Source of the DNA: Arenibacter amylolyticus
GTDB taxonomy: Bacteria; Bacteroidota; Bacteroidia; Flavobacteriales; Flavobacteriaceae
NCBI RefSeq assembly: GCF_002150785.1
Contig: NZ_MTAZ01000016.1
Coordinates: 30,598-94,597, forward strand
Reading direction: 5' to 3'
DNA: 64,000 bases
Shown here piece after piece: positions 38,638-47,521 of this stretch (position 1 is the first letter of the stretch; every line of letters begins with the position of its first letter). Under the pieces are notes generated by a model. It was not told the origin of the DNA. It saw nothing but the letters and a program-made list of their open reading frames with translations, and did not search any database. The position numbers and the translations under genes are program-made.

Positions 38638-39333
38638 TTAGTATCCGGGAGGATGTATAGCAGCAGCGATATCTGCACACTCACCAACTACATTTGGATA
38701 CACCGAAAAAGGCGGGTACAATATAGGATTATCGCAACCTCCTTCATAAGAACCAATTTGCTCATTGACCAAACCAGGGACTTTGGGGCCATGAGTTCTT
38801 AGAACCACATGAACTTCAGCTGTAAGGGCATTTCCCAGCTGTAGGCCACCTGCTGGTGGAAGCCCAAAAAATTCTTGGTTTATAGACTCTGAGTTGTCTC
38901 CCTCTTTTAAATGGGCCGAAAAATTACCTTTTCCGTTTTTCCCTACCACATGTCCCGCTGCATAGAGTACATCTACCGCCACATTTGCGGCGTTAGCAAA
39001 ATCCGTCTCATTACAGGCTCCGGGTATGGCGCAATTTTCGGGTTGATTCCAAATAACCCACCAAATTGTATAGGCCCCGGGTATTAGGCCTTCTACTTTA
39101 AAGTTAACGGTAATGCCATTATTATTTCTATGCAAAGTAGAAATCCCAGAAATATTTGTCCCAGGGATAGGACTACCAATCATTGCCGTAGATTTCATGG
39201 AAGCTTTTGCTGAAACTCCCTCTAAAAATTCAATATCTTCCGGTATGGGATCCACATTCAAGACAGATTCGGATGTACAGGAAATGGTTACCATCCACAG
39301 AACCATCAATCCTTTTAAAATTACTTTTTTCAT
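38638..39333 (-). CDS. Lipoprotein of unknown function, 231 residues
   Basis: The signal peptide ends in a lipobox (MVTISC), so the mature protein is probably a lipoprotein starting CTSESV. The body contains TLHRNNNGITVNFKVEGLIPGAYTIWWVIWN, a beta-sandwich-like pattern in which a polar small-molecule- or metal-binding face is possible. Five cysteines follow in the mature part (NCAIPGAC, GGCDNP, VGEC and others), an unusual number for Bacteroidota lipoproteins. Motifs AAGHVVGKNGKGNFSAHL and EVHVVLRTHGPKVPG are histidine-bearing. I do not recognise the family. The gene follows the AraC-type regulator and has the shared upstream element. Confidence 0.78.
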   Translation of the reverse strand: MKKVILKGLMVLWMVTISCTSESVLNVDPIPEDIEFLEGVSAKASMKSTAMIGSPIPGTNISGISTLHRNNNGITVNFKVEGLIPGAYTIWWVIWNQPENCAIPGACNETDFANAANVAVDVLYAAGHVVGKNGKGNFSAHLKEGDNSESINQEFFGLPPAGGLQLGNALTAEVHVVLRTHGPKVPGLVNEQIGSYEGGCDNPILYPPFSVYPNVVGECADIAAAIHPPGY

Positions 39334-39368
39334 GGTGATTTAATTAAGGTTAAAAAACAATCATCGCA

Positions 39369-39485
39369 TCAAGAAACCAAAAGTTTCGAGTAGTATATGC
39401 CTTAGCGCATCGGACACATAGGCTAATCTTTTATACTTAGCCAATTAAAACTACTAAGTACCACCATGAAATTCTGGTACAAAAA
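39369..39485 (-). promoter_or_regulatory. Conserved upstream element, copy B
   Basis: The same ordered blocks as copy A: TCAAGAAAC (39369), GTTTCGAG (39383), ATAGGCTAATCTT (39418), TTAGCCAA (39437), TACTAAG (39452) and TGGTACAAAAA (39475). The gaps 5, 27 and 7 are identical to copy A, and the first block starts 36 bases above the lipoprotein start. An additional GTACCA / TGGTAC inverted repeat is present only here. Confidence 0.65.
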
Positions 39486-39520
39486 GACTATTTAATGGTA
39501 AAAAACGGTCACAAAACACC

Positions 39521-40621
39521 TTACGAATGAAGGTAGGCCCTGGGTTTTACCCCATATCGTTTATGAAAACATTTGGTGAAGTAAGAGGGACTATTGAAGC
39601 CACAACCATAGCCAACCTGCGAAATATTCTCCTTGGATTCCCTTAACATCTTTAGTGCATTTCTCAGTCGGAATTCCTGCAGCAGTCTTTTTACGGATCT
39701 CCCGGTTGCATTGACCGATTTTCGATATAACTGTGACTTGCTAACGGATAGCTCCTTACCTATATCCCTCAATTCGAAATGGGGGTTTTGCCAATGTCGA
39801 CTAAATACCTCGCCTAAATCCGATAAAAACCGTTCATTGGAGGATGAAAGAAACTGTAAGTTTTTCATATTTACCTTGAACCTCTCGCTAGACGACTTCA
39901 GTAATTTCTTCACCCTATTGGATGCTACAATTGAATCTTTTTTTTCCATGCAGTTCATGATGCTCAATAACTGTAGTGTATTTCCGAATATTTCTGGATG
40001 GTTATCCACTGGATTGCCTGCATGAATACTTACATTTAAATTGAGTACCTGGGCATCATCACCTAGAATATCCTGTAGTTCCAAACTACAAATAACCGCG
40101 GGAACTACTGAGACAAAGGACACCACACATTCCTGCCCCTGGCTTCCTGCCACCACCCCATGATGGCTCTCAAAACAAATATTGATAACCCTATGGTATT
40201 TGGCAAGTAATGTGGCAGCCCGTTGTTCTCCCATTTTATGTGCCAATTGCACCTTGTCATCGACCCCAACCTGAACAATTATTCGAAGGGCGGTCTCACT
40301 GAACACCTTTACTTTTTGATCGATTAAATAATCGACGATTTCTGGATCATTCAAACGACCTAAAAATGCTTTTACAACCCGTTCATCTACTTCTATAATT
40401 TCCTCTGGATATTGTAAATGTGCGTTCCAATGCATTTTTGCGACCGCACTCTTATCCGGCGCTTCTATTAAGCAGTACGAATTACCTCTTGTCACATCCA
40501 GCCAATAGGTAAGACACCTACAGTTAAATCGGTCTTGAACCGCTAAGTCCTTTTGATGGGCTTTAGCTAGCATTTCGGGAGTTATCCCCTGTCCTACATG
40601 TAGATCCATATAGATTGGCAT
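39521..40621 (-). CDS. AraC-type regulator with DUF4242 and cyclase-like domains
   Basis: A 366-residue three-part protein. Residues 1-90 match DUF4242, the small dimeric domain whose Streptomyces member SCO4226 binds nickel (here YWLDVTRGNSYCLIEAPDKSAV). Residues about 110-245 resemble a degenerate class III nucleotide cyclase domain (SIHAGNPVDN, IFGNTLQLLSIMN), apparently without the metal-binding aspartates. Residues about 265-366 form an AraC helix-turn-helix pair (DIGKELSVSKSQLYRKSVNATGRS and ISQVGYGCGFNSPSYFTKCFHKRYG). It has no transmembrane segment or signal peptide. It stands directly upstream of the lipoprotein gene bearing the shared element. It probably senses a ligand or metal and controls both effector genes; that is inference. 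Confidence 0.85.
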   Translation of the reverse strand: MPIYMDLHVGQGITPEMLAKAHQKDLAVQDRFNCRCLTYWLDVTRGNSYCLIEAPDKSAVAKMHWNAHLQYPEEIIEVDERVVKAFLGRLNDPEIVDYLIDQKVKVFSETALRIIVQVGVDDKVQLAHKMGEQRAATLLAKYHRVINICFESHHGVVAGSQGQECVVSFVSVVPAVICSLELQDILGDDAQVLNLNVSIHAGNPVDNHPEIFGNTLQLLSIMNCMEKKDSIVASNRVKKLLKSSSERFKVNMKNLQFLSSSNERFLSDLGEVFSRHWQNPHFELRDIGKELSVSKSQLYRKSVNATGRSVKRLLQEFRLRNALKMLRESKENISQVGYGCGFNSPSYFTKCFHKRYGVKPRAYLHS

Positions 40622-40902
40622 TGTGAAGTGTCTTAAAACATCCCGGTTCAGGGGTGTTGTTTCTGTTAGCAGCCAATCAAAAGCAAAATACCGCGAAACA
40701 GTATTTTATAAGCAATAGAGGAACGGTGGAATGCCATTACCTTTAATATAGACTTGCTTAAAGATACGGGAAATCTAAGTGCAAAATTGTTAAATTTACT
40801 ATTTTTTAAAAGCCAAACACCCAATTATCAACGGACAATAGCTCTAAAGAAGGCTACAACTTGTCCAGTTAGCATTCAACTAATTCCACTATTCGGAGCC
40901 TC

Positions 40903-41925
40903 TTAAAACAATCCTGTCTGTGTACTCCCTTTAATCTTCCCCAAGTGTTTATAGGCCAATTCTGTAACCTCTCGTCCCCTAGGGGTACGCATAATAAAGC
41001 CTTGTTGAATTAAAAATGGCTCGTATACTTCCTCTATGGTCTCTGCACTTTCGGACACAGCCGTAGCCAAGGTGGTTATCCCTACGGGCCCACCCTTAAA
41101 CTTATCAATGATGGTTGCCAATATCTTATTATCCATTTCATCTAAGCCATGGGCATCTACATTAAGGGCTTTTAATCCAAATTTAGAAATTTCGATATCT
41201 ATGCTTCCATTTCCTTTTATCTGGGCAAAATCGCGCACCCTTCTAAGCAATGCATTACAAATTCTTGGCGTTCCCCTACTTCTACCCGCTATTTCAATGG
41301 CTGCTTCCATACTAATGGGGACTTTTAAAATCTGGGCACTACGCGCTACAATCGTAGAAAGAAGTTCGGTAGAATAGTATTGCAATCGGCTTTGAATTCC
41401 GAAACGGGCACGCATTGGCGATGTCAATAGTCCGGAACGTGTGGTTGCCCCGATAAGGGTAAAGGGGTTAAGATTAATCTGTACCGACCTGGCATTGGGT
41501 CCAGATTCAATCATTATATCTATCTTATAATCTTCCATTGCAGAGTAGAGATATTCTTCCACAATGGGGCTTAAACGGTGAATTTCATCTATGAAAAGCA
41601 CATCCCTTTCATTGAGGTTGGTCAACAATCCCGCTAAGTCGCCCGGTTTATCCAATACAGGGCCAGAGGTGATCTTAATCCCCACCCCTAACTCATTGGC
41701 AAGGATATGGGCCAAAGTGGTTTTACCGAGCCCTGGAGGCCCGTGAAACAAGGTATGGTCCAGTGCTTCGTCCCTACGGTTGGCTGCTTCTACAAATACC
41801 TTTAAATTTTCCAATACCTGTTCCTGACCCGTAAAGTCATCAAAGGTTACGGGGCGCAAGGCTCTGTCTATATCCAATTCCTCTGGACTGAATCCATCTG
41901 TGGTGGGATCTAAATTCTCATTCAT
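40903..41925 (-). CDS. ruvB: Holliday junction DNA helicase RuvB
   Basis: RuvB is the hexameric AAA+ motor that drives branch migration of Holliday junctions together with RuvA. The 340-residue protein has Walker [16 protein letters not shown] (near residue 65), Walker [12 protein letters not shown], the sensor loop [21 protein letters not shown], and the C-terminal winged helix. The length is standard. The start at 41925 gives the family N terminus [20 protein letters not shown] box ends only four bases before the ATG (41930-41937), so the transcript may begin at or next to the start codon. ruvA is 7 kb away. Confidence 0.96.
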   Translation of the reverse strand: MNENLDPTTDGFSPEELDIDRALRPVTFDDFTGQEQVLENLKVFVEAANRRDEALDHTLFHGPPGLGKTTLAHILANELGVGIKITSGPVLDKPGDLAGLLTNLNERDVLFIDEIHRLSPIVEEYLYSAMEDYKIDIMIESGPNARSVQINLNPFTLIGATTRSGLLTSPMRARFGIQSRLQYYSTELLSTIVARSAQILKVPISMEAAIEIAGRSRGTPRICNALLRRVRDFAQIKGNGSIDIEISKFGLKALNVDAHGLDEMDNKILATIIDKFKGGPVGITTLATAVSESAETIEEVYEPFLIQQGFIMRTPRGREVTELAYKHLGKIKGSTQTGLF

Positions 41926-41929
41926 ACTT

Positions 41930-41937
41930 CAAAGATA
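41930..41937 (-). promoter_or_regulatory. Possible -7 box immediately before ruvB
   Basis: TATCTTTG (TAnnTTTG) ends four bases before the ruvB ATG, which would give a leaderless or nearly leaderless transcript. No good -33 element at 18-20 bases is visible. Confidence 0.35.
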
Positions 41938-42091
41938 ATGGAATTCGCGTTTCCTTGGATCAATATAGGCCAAATCTCTATGATGTCTTTAGCCTCCCTC
42001 TAAATACACCTAAAAGAGCGACTAGTACTCCTTCCTTTAAACTACCGGTGAAGGAGGAATAAAAAACATAATGGCAGTAAAAATTAAGGCA

Positions 42092-42119
42092 TAAAAAAAG
42101 TCCATCTTTCGATGGACTT
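42092..42119 (-). terminator. Intrinsic terminator after coxA
   Basis: A 9-bp stem AAGTCCATC / GATGGACTT with a 4-base loop is followed on the minus strand by a run of seven T residues. It closes the act-cox operon. Confidence 0.92.
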
Positions 42120-42142
42120 CCTTTTAATACATTGAAGGTGGC

Positions 42143-43963
42143 TTAATGTTCCAATTCTTCTTCGCCCTCGAACAAAGGAACGTTTTGTGGAACATAATCC
42201 TGGGAAGCTATTATATACTCCCCATTATCGTGAGTTTTACTATAATCGTACGGCCATCTGTATACCTGTGGAATTGCTCCAGGCCAGTTTCCGTGAATAT
42301 GCTCAACTGGCGTAGTCCACTCTAAGGTAGTTGCTTGCCATGGGTTCACGGTAGCTTTTACTCCGTAGAACATACTTTTTATAAAGTTAAAAGCAAAAAC
42401 CAATTGCACCAAAGCAGCTACGATAGCAAATACGGTCATTAATACCTGTACATCTGCCAAGTCGTCGAACATTGGGAAGGCGGTATTCTCGTAGTATCTA
42501 CGTGGTACCCCTGCCATACCCACAAAGTGCATTGGGAAAAAGACCCCATACGAACAAACTGCGGTTACCCAGAAATGAACATAGCCTAAGTTTTTGTTCA
42601 TCATTCTACCAAACATCTTTGGGAACCAGTGATAGATACCTGCAAACATTCCATAAAGGGCAGATATACCCATTACCAAGTGGAAGTGAGCTACCACGAA
42701 GTAAGTATCGTGCACGTTAATATCCAAGGTACTATCCCCTAAGATAATTCCAGTTAGTCCCCCAGAAATAAAGGTAGAAACCATTCCGATAGAGAACAAC
42801 ATGGCGGGGTTAAATTGGATATTCCCTTTCCAGAGGGTCGTAATCCAGTTAAAGGCTTTTACTGCTGATGGAATTGCGATCAACAAGGTGGTAAAGGTAA
42901 ATACCGACCCCAAGAACGGGTTCATTCCAGAAACGAACATATGGTGACCCCAAACAATGGTAGATAGGAATGCAATGGCCAAAATAGAGGCAATCATCGC
43001 ACGGTATCCAAAGATTGGTTTACGGGCATTCACCGCCAACACTTCAGATACGATACCCATTGCAGGTAGAATTACAATATATACTTCTGGGTGACCCAAG
43101 AACCAGAACAAATGCTCATACAATACTGGAGATCCACCTTGGTAATGCAATACTTCTCCTTGGATAAAAATATCCGAAAGGAAGAAAGAGGTACCAAAAC
43201 TTCTATCCATAATTAGCAACAGGGCTGCTGATAATAATACTGGGAAAGAAACTACCCCAATAATTGCAGTTACAAAAAAGGACCATACCGTTAGTGGCAT
43301 TCTAGTCATAGACATTCCTTTTGTTCTCATGTTAAGTACGGTAACAATATAGTTCAAAGAACCAAGTAGCGATTGTACAATAAAGAAGAACATGGATACC
43401 AGCCATAGCGTCATCCCCAGACCAGAACCTGGTTGTGACATAGGCAGTGCACTCAGCGGCGGATACACCGTCCAACCTGCTGCTGCTGGCCCTGATTCTA
43501 CGAACAAGGAACAAAGCATAATTATACAGGCAAGGAAGAATATCCAGAAAGACAACATATTCAGGAATCCTGAGGCCATATCCCTAGCACCAATCTGCAA
43601 TGGAATAAGCAAGTTACTGAACGTACCACTAAGTCCGGCCGTTAACAAGAAGAATACCATAAGGGTACCGTGAATGGTTACCAAAGCCAAATAGACATCG
43701 GCATCCATGACACCACCTGGTGCCCATTTCCCCAATATAGCCTCAAAAATACCGAAAGACTCTCCTGGCCAGGCAATTTGCATTCTAAACAGTATAGACA
43801 TCAAGATCCCCAATGCCCCCATAAACAAACCTGTAATCAGGTATTGTTTGGCGATCATCTTATGATCCTGACTAAAAATATATTTGGTCACAAAGGTTTC
43901 TTTGTGGTGGTGTCCGTGATCATCCGAATGACCTTCTACATGTGCGTTAGCTGTTACAGACAT
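42143..43963 (-). CDS. coxA: Cytochrome c oxidase subunit I
   Basis: The catalytic subunit of an aa3-type oxidase reduces oxygen to water and pumps protons in the inner membrane. The 606-residue protein has the heme and CuB ligands in WFLGHPEVYIVILPAMGI (with the cross-linked His-Tyr pair), WGHHMFVSGM, and DTYFVVAHFHLVMGI. Twelve transmembrane segments can be traced. The N terminus is His-rich (MSVTANAHVEGHSDDHGHHHKETF), a feature of Bacteroidota oxidases. It is the last gene of the actABCDEF-coxBA operon, 47 bases after coxB, and is followed by a clear terminator. Confidence 0.96.
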   Translation of the reverse strand: MSVTANAHVEGHSDDHGHHHKETFVTKYIFSQDHKMIAKQYLITGLFMGALGILMSILFRMQIAWPGESFGIFEAILGKWAPGGVMDADVYLALVTIHGTLMVFFLLTAGLSGTFSNLLIPLQIGARDMASGFLNMLSFWIFFLACIIMLCSLFVESGPAAAGWTVYPPLSALPMSQPGSGLGMTLWLVSMFFFIVQSLLGSLNYIVTVLNMRTKGMSMTRMPLTVWSFFVTAIIGVVSFPVLLSAALLLIMDRSFGTSFFLSDIFIQGEVLHYQGGSPVLYEHLFWFLGHPEVYIVILPAMGIVSEVLAVNARKPIFGYRAMIASILAIAFLSTIVWGHHMFVSGMNPFLGSVFTFTTLLIAIPSAVKAFNWITTLWKGNIQFNPAMLFSIGMVSTFISGGLTGIILGDSTLDINVHDTYFVVAHFHLVMGISALYGMFAGIYHWFPKMFGRMMNKNLGYVHFWVTAVCSYGVFFPMHFVGMAGVPRRYYENTAFPMFDDLADVQVLMTVFAIVAALVQLVFAFNFIKSMFYGVKATVNPWQATTLEWTTPVEHIHGNWPGAIPQVYRWPYDYSKTHDNGEYIIASQDYVPQNVPLFEGEEELEH

Positions 43964-44010
43964 AGTTGTAAATTTATATTTTTTTAACGTTATTAATTAG
44001 TATCGAACTA

Positions 44011-45066
44011 TTACTTAGCGGCCATAGAATCCCCGAATCTTTGCTGACTAGCAAGCCATTCGTTAAATTCCTCCTCGGTCTCCACAATAATTTTCATCTG
44101 CATGTTATAGTGCGATTTTCCACAAATCTTATTACATAATAAAACGTAATCAAATTCCCATGGGTCACTATTCTCTTCACCTAGCGCAGCTCTTTCTGCG
44201 CGACGTTCATTAATATTACTCACCTTATCCACTACCATAGGATCGCGCCTCATTTCGGCGGTGGTAATGGTAGGAGTAAAGGAGAAATGAGTAATCATCC
44301 CAGGAACACAGTTCATCTGCGCTCTAAAGTGAGGCATATAGGCTGAGTGAAGAACATCTTGCGATCTAATTTGAAAGTTCACTTTTCTACCTACTGGCAA
44401 GTGCACTTCCTTCACAATAATATCGTCCATTGCGTTAGGATCTGAGTTATCTACCCCCAATACATTGGCTTTATCGATATCGATCATACGCACGTTTGCA
44501 TCTCCTAAAACGTTATCTTCCCCTGCATATCTAGCCGTCCAGCTAAACTGCTGAGCGTATAGCTCTATAATCAGCGGATCGTCGTCGTCATTGATATCCA
44601 TAATATTAGTCCACGCGTACAGCCCCCATAAAATAAGTCCGGCCAATACAATTACTGGAATAATGGTCCAGATAAACTCCAAACGGTCGTTATCTGCATA
44701 AAACAAAGCCTTTTTCCCTTTCTTCCCCTTATACTTATAAGCGAAAAAATGCAAAAGGAATTGGGTAATGATCTGCACAAAGAAGATAACCAGCATGGAT
44801 ACCAACATTAAGGCGTCGTATTCCCCTCCGTGTTCGGAAGCGGCTTTCGGTAAAAGTGTCTTGGAGTATTTAACAAAACTGAAGATGGTTAGACCATATA
44901 AAAAGATCATGAACGCCACCATAAGATATCCGTTGTACTTATTATCGGTATCGGTTGCAATTTGTGTATTGCTCCTCCCGATTTGGGACAATTCGAATAT
45001 CTTAGTCATTTGCCAAATAGCAATTCCAACTAATATTAAAACAATTATGGTTAATAATGCAGTCAT
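44011..45066 (-). CDS. coxB: Cytochrome c oxidase subunit II
   Basis: CoxB carries the binuclear CuA centre that receives electrons from cytochrome c. The 351-residue protein has three N-terminal hydrophobic segments (about 4-20, 45-66, 84-110), the third preceding the canonical two-helix hairpin. The periplasmic cupredoxin domain contains the CuA ligands in LLCNKICGKSHYNMQM (near residue 312) and the upstream His in QDVLHSAYMPHFRAQMNCVPGM. It has no C-terminal cytochrome c domain, so the enzyme is aa3 rather than caa3. It lies 33 bases after actF. SCO1 at 19341-20069 is its likely copper-loading partner. Confidence 0.95.
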   Translation of the reverse strand: MTALLTIIVLILVGIAIWQMTKIFELSQIGRSNTQIATDTDNKYNGYLMVAFMIFLYGLTIFSFVKYSKTLLPKAASEHGGEYDALMLVSMLVIFFVQIITQFLLHFFAYKYKGKKGKKALFYADNDRLEFIWTIIPVIVLAGLILWGLYAWTNIMDINDDDDPLIIELYAQQFSWTARYAGEDNVLGDANVRMIDIDKANVLGVDNSDPNAMDDIIVKEVHLPVGRKVNFQIRSQDVLHSAYMPHFRAQMNCVPGMITHFSFTPTITTAEMRRDPMVVDKVSNINERRAERAALGEENSDPWEFDYVLLCNKICGKSHYNMQMKIIVETEEEFNEWLASQQRFGDSMAAK

Positions 45067-45099
45067 CGTATGATTTGATATTATTCTTTAATTAAAATA

Positions 45100-46413
45100 C
45101 TAATAGTGAAAATGTTTACTTTCCTCAATAAACGGATTTCGTTTAGGTTGCAAGGGTGCTTTTGTAAGGGCCCTGAACACTACAAAGATAAACAAGCCCG
45201 TAAAAAATAATACCGAAGCAATTTCAGACATTCCAATAGACCATTGGTCACCTACCGTACCAGGCATAATAGCAACATAGATATTCATATAGTGTCCTAC
45301 TAATATAACGATACCTGTCATTACCACGAACCAATTGATTCTTTTAAAGTCACTGTTCATTAATAGCAGTAAAGGGAAAACAAAATTCAATACCAACATT
45401 CCCAAGAATGGTACTTTATAATCTGCAATTCTAGTAACAAAATAGGTTACCTCTTCCGGAATATTCGCGTACCAGATCAATAGGAACTGAGAGAACCATA
45501 GGTAGGCCCAGAAAATACTGATACCGAACATAAACTTCGCCAAATCGTGGATATGGCTATTATTTACATCTTTTAAATACCCTTTAGATTTCAAGTAAAT
45601 GGTCACCATAGCGATAGCCGTAATTCCAGTAACGAACATACTGGCAAAGATATACCATCCAAATAGGGTACTAAACCAGTGCGGATCTACACTCATTATC
45701 CAATCCCAAGACATTATAGATTCGGAAATTAGATAGAATACCAAGAATCCTGCAGAGATTCTAAAGTTCAATTTAAAATTACTATCGTCGTTAGATTCAT
45801 CCTGGGCTAGGGAAAGTTTTCTTGAATATTCTCTATACAAGATCCATCCTCCCAAGAAAATCGCAGCTCTAATTAAAAAGAAAGGTCCGTTTAGGTATCC
45901 AGACTTAGCCTGAATCAATTTATCATGCGCCACTACCTCGGGGTCTGTCCAAATAAATAGGTGGTTTAATTGTGCCACCGATAAGACCAAGATTACAAAA
46001 ACGATGATACCTCCGGGCACTAGATAGGCGGTTATTCCTTCCATCACCCTAAACAATAGCGGTGACCATCCTGCTTGTGCGGCCCTTTGTATGGCGTAAA
46101 AAGCCAAGGCGCCAAGAGCGATCATCATAAAGAAAAGAGCGGCCACATATAGGGCGGCCCATGGTTTGTTTTGCAATTGCAGCAACACGTGTTCATAATG
46201 GGACGCATCATCGTGCGCAGCTGCCTGATCTGCTCCCCCATGGGTTTCGGTTACCACATGTGCATCGCCATGTCCATCATAATGGGAGGCAACCATTGCT
46301 TTTGCGTCCTCTACCGTACTTGGCGCAGTCATAAAGCCGATACCAATTCCCAAAACGCCTACAGCCATTAATATGAAGGAAGCAATTTTTAATCTATTTG
46401 AAAAAGTATACAT
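45100..46413 (-). CDS. actF: Alternative complex III subunit ActF
   Basis: A 437-residue integral membrane subunit of the quinol:cytochrome c (or oxidase) oxidoreductase. It has about ten transmembrane helices and belongs to the NrfD/PsrC-like group as a paralogue of ActC, with a shortened N-terminal part. A histidine-rich hydrophilic segment (about 40-75, HYDGHGDAHVVTETHGGADQAAAHDD) follows the first helix. ActF forms the membrane core with ActC; in the F. johnsoniae structure both contribute to the proposed proton channels. It is placed 18 bases after actE and 33 bases before coxB. Confidence 0.9.
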   Translation of the reverse strand: MYTFSNRLKIASFILMAVGVLGIGIGFMTAPSTVEDAKAMVASHYDGHGDAHVVTETHGGADQAAAHDDASHYEHVLLQLQNKPWAALYVAALFFMMIALGALAFYAIQRAAQAGWSPLLFRVMEGITAYLVPGGIIVFVILVLSVAQLNHLFIWTDPEVVAHDKLIQAKSGYLNGPFFLIRAAIFLGGWILYREYSRKLSLAQDESNDDSNFKLNFRISAGFLVFYLISESIMSWDWIMSVDPHWFSTLFGWYIFASMFVTGITAIAMVTIYLKSKGYLKDVNNSHIHDLAKFMFGISIFWAYLWFSQFLLIWYANIPEEVTYFVTRIADYKVPFLGMLVLNFVFPLLLLMNSDFKRINWFVVMTGIVILVGHYMNIYVAIMPGTVGDQWSIGMSEIASVLFFTGLFIFVVFRALTKAPLQPKRNPFIEESKHFHY

Positions 46414-46431
46414 ATTGCTAATATCTAGGTC

Positions 46432-46995
46432 TTATTTTGTTAAATCTTCTTTCAATGTCATTACGTATTCAGCAACTTGCCAGCGCTCTTTGGTATCCAA
46501 TTGTCCTGCATGGGAACCCATGGAGTTTAAACCGTAGTAAATAACGTGATAAGTGCTTCCTACTGTTATGTCCCTAGAGGCATAGCTTGGCACCCCAAGA
46601 AACTTTTCCTTTTTCACCAACTTCCCTTGGCCATCTCCATTATTACCATGGCAAATGGAGCAATAAATGGTATACAGTTCCTTACCCATCTTAAGGTTCT
46701 CTTCCCTATTAGAAGGATCCAATGGACTAGGATTGGTCATTGCAAGTTCTTTGCCTTCCAGGGTATTCTCTATTCCGTAAGGTATCCATCCTCTAGCCAC
46801 GGTATTAGCTACAGGCTCTAGTGCCTCCATCCCATCCGGAAGAAAATCTACTTGTTGGTACGTTTCATATCCTACGGAGTAGTACATATTGGGCATAAAT
46901 TCGTAATTCCTGTTTCGCTTATCCGCGCATGCAGTAACCAATAATACCAAACCTAGTACAACCCCTATTCTGCTAAAATTATTCATAATATCCAA
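46432..46995 (-). CDS. actE: Alternative complex III cytochrome c subunit ActE
   Basis: A 187-residue monoheme cytochrome c lipoprotein. The lipobox is VTAC (mature start CADKRNRN), and the heme-binding CSICH is in YTIYCSICHGNNGDGQGK near residue 112, with Met ligand candidates after it (VIYYGLNSMGSHAGQL). ActE accepts electrons from the pentaheme subunit ActA and passes them to the oxidase. The length matches the family. The gene lies two bases from actD and 18 bases before actF, so it is translated in close coupling. Confidence 0.93.
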   Translation of the reverse strand: MDIMNNFSRIGVVLGLVLLVTACADKRNRNYEFMPNMYYSVGYETYQQVDFLPDGMEALEPVANTVARGWIPYGIENTLEGKELAMTNPSPLDPSNREENLKMGKELYTIYCSICHGNNGDGQGKLVKKEKFLGVPSYASRDITVGSTYHVIYYGLNSMGSHAGQLDTKERWQVAEYVMTLKEDLTK

Positions 46996-46997
46996 GA

Positions 46998-47519
46998 CTA
47001 CTTTTCTGTAATATTAATTTCTACTGCTCCCGTATCCAACAGCAAGTCCCTTAGTTCTTGTTCGTTGCCATGAATTTCGATTTCCATTGCAAAATGATCG
47101 TCCGTTGTTCTCACATCTGGATTTTCGGCTTCCTTAAAAGGCCACAATCTACTTCTTAAGAAGAAGGTGATCACCATAAGGTGAGCTGCAAAGAAAACAG
47201 TTAGCTCGAACATGATAGGTATAAAGGCCGGCATATTCTCTACGAAGCTAAAGCTAGGCTTTCCTCCAATATCCTGAGGCCAGTCCTCAATCATCATATA
47301 ATTCATCATTACAATGGCCACCACTAGACCAACACATCCGTACAAAAAGGATGTAATTGCCAACCTAGTTGGTGCCAATCCCATTGCCTTATCCAACCCG
47401 TGTACGGGGAATGGGCAATAAACTTCTTCTATATGATGCTTGGCCGCTCTTACCTTTTTAACAGCATGCATTAGCACATCGTCATCATCATAAAACGCGT
47501 GTATAACTTTAGACGCCAT
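46998..47519 (-). CDS. actD: Alternative complex III subunit ActD (DUF3341)
   Basis: A 173-residue DUF3341 membrane protein with two transmembrane helices (about 54-78 and 98-120) and an N-terminal cytoplasmic region (KVIHAFYDDDDVLMHAVKKVRAA) that precedes the signature CPFPVHGLDKAMGL. ActD pairs with ActC in the membrane part of the complex; no cofactor is known. It is exactly two bases from actC and two from actE, the tightest packing in the operon. The length is typical. Confidence 0.93.
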   Translation of the reverse strand: MASKVIHAFYDDDDVLMHAVKKVRAAKHHIEEVYCPFPVHGLDKAMGLAPTRLAITSFLYGCVGLVVAIVMMNYMMIEDWPQDIGGKPSFSFVENMPAFIPIMFELTVFFAAHLMVITFFLRSRLWPFKEAENPDVRTTDDHFAMEIEIHGNEQELRDLLLDTGAVEINITEK

Positions 47520-47521
47520 AA

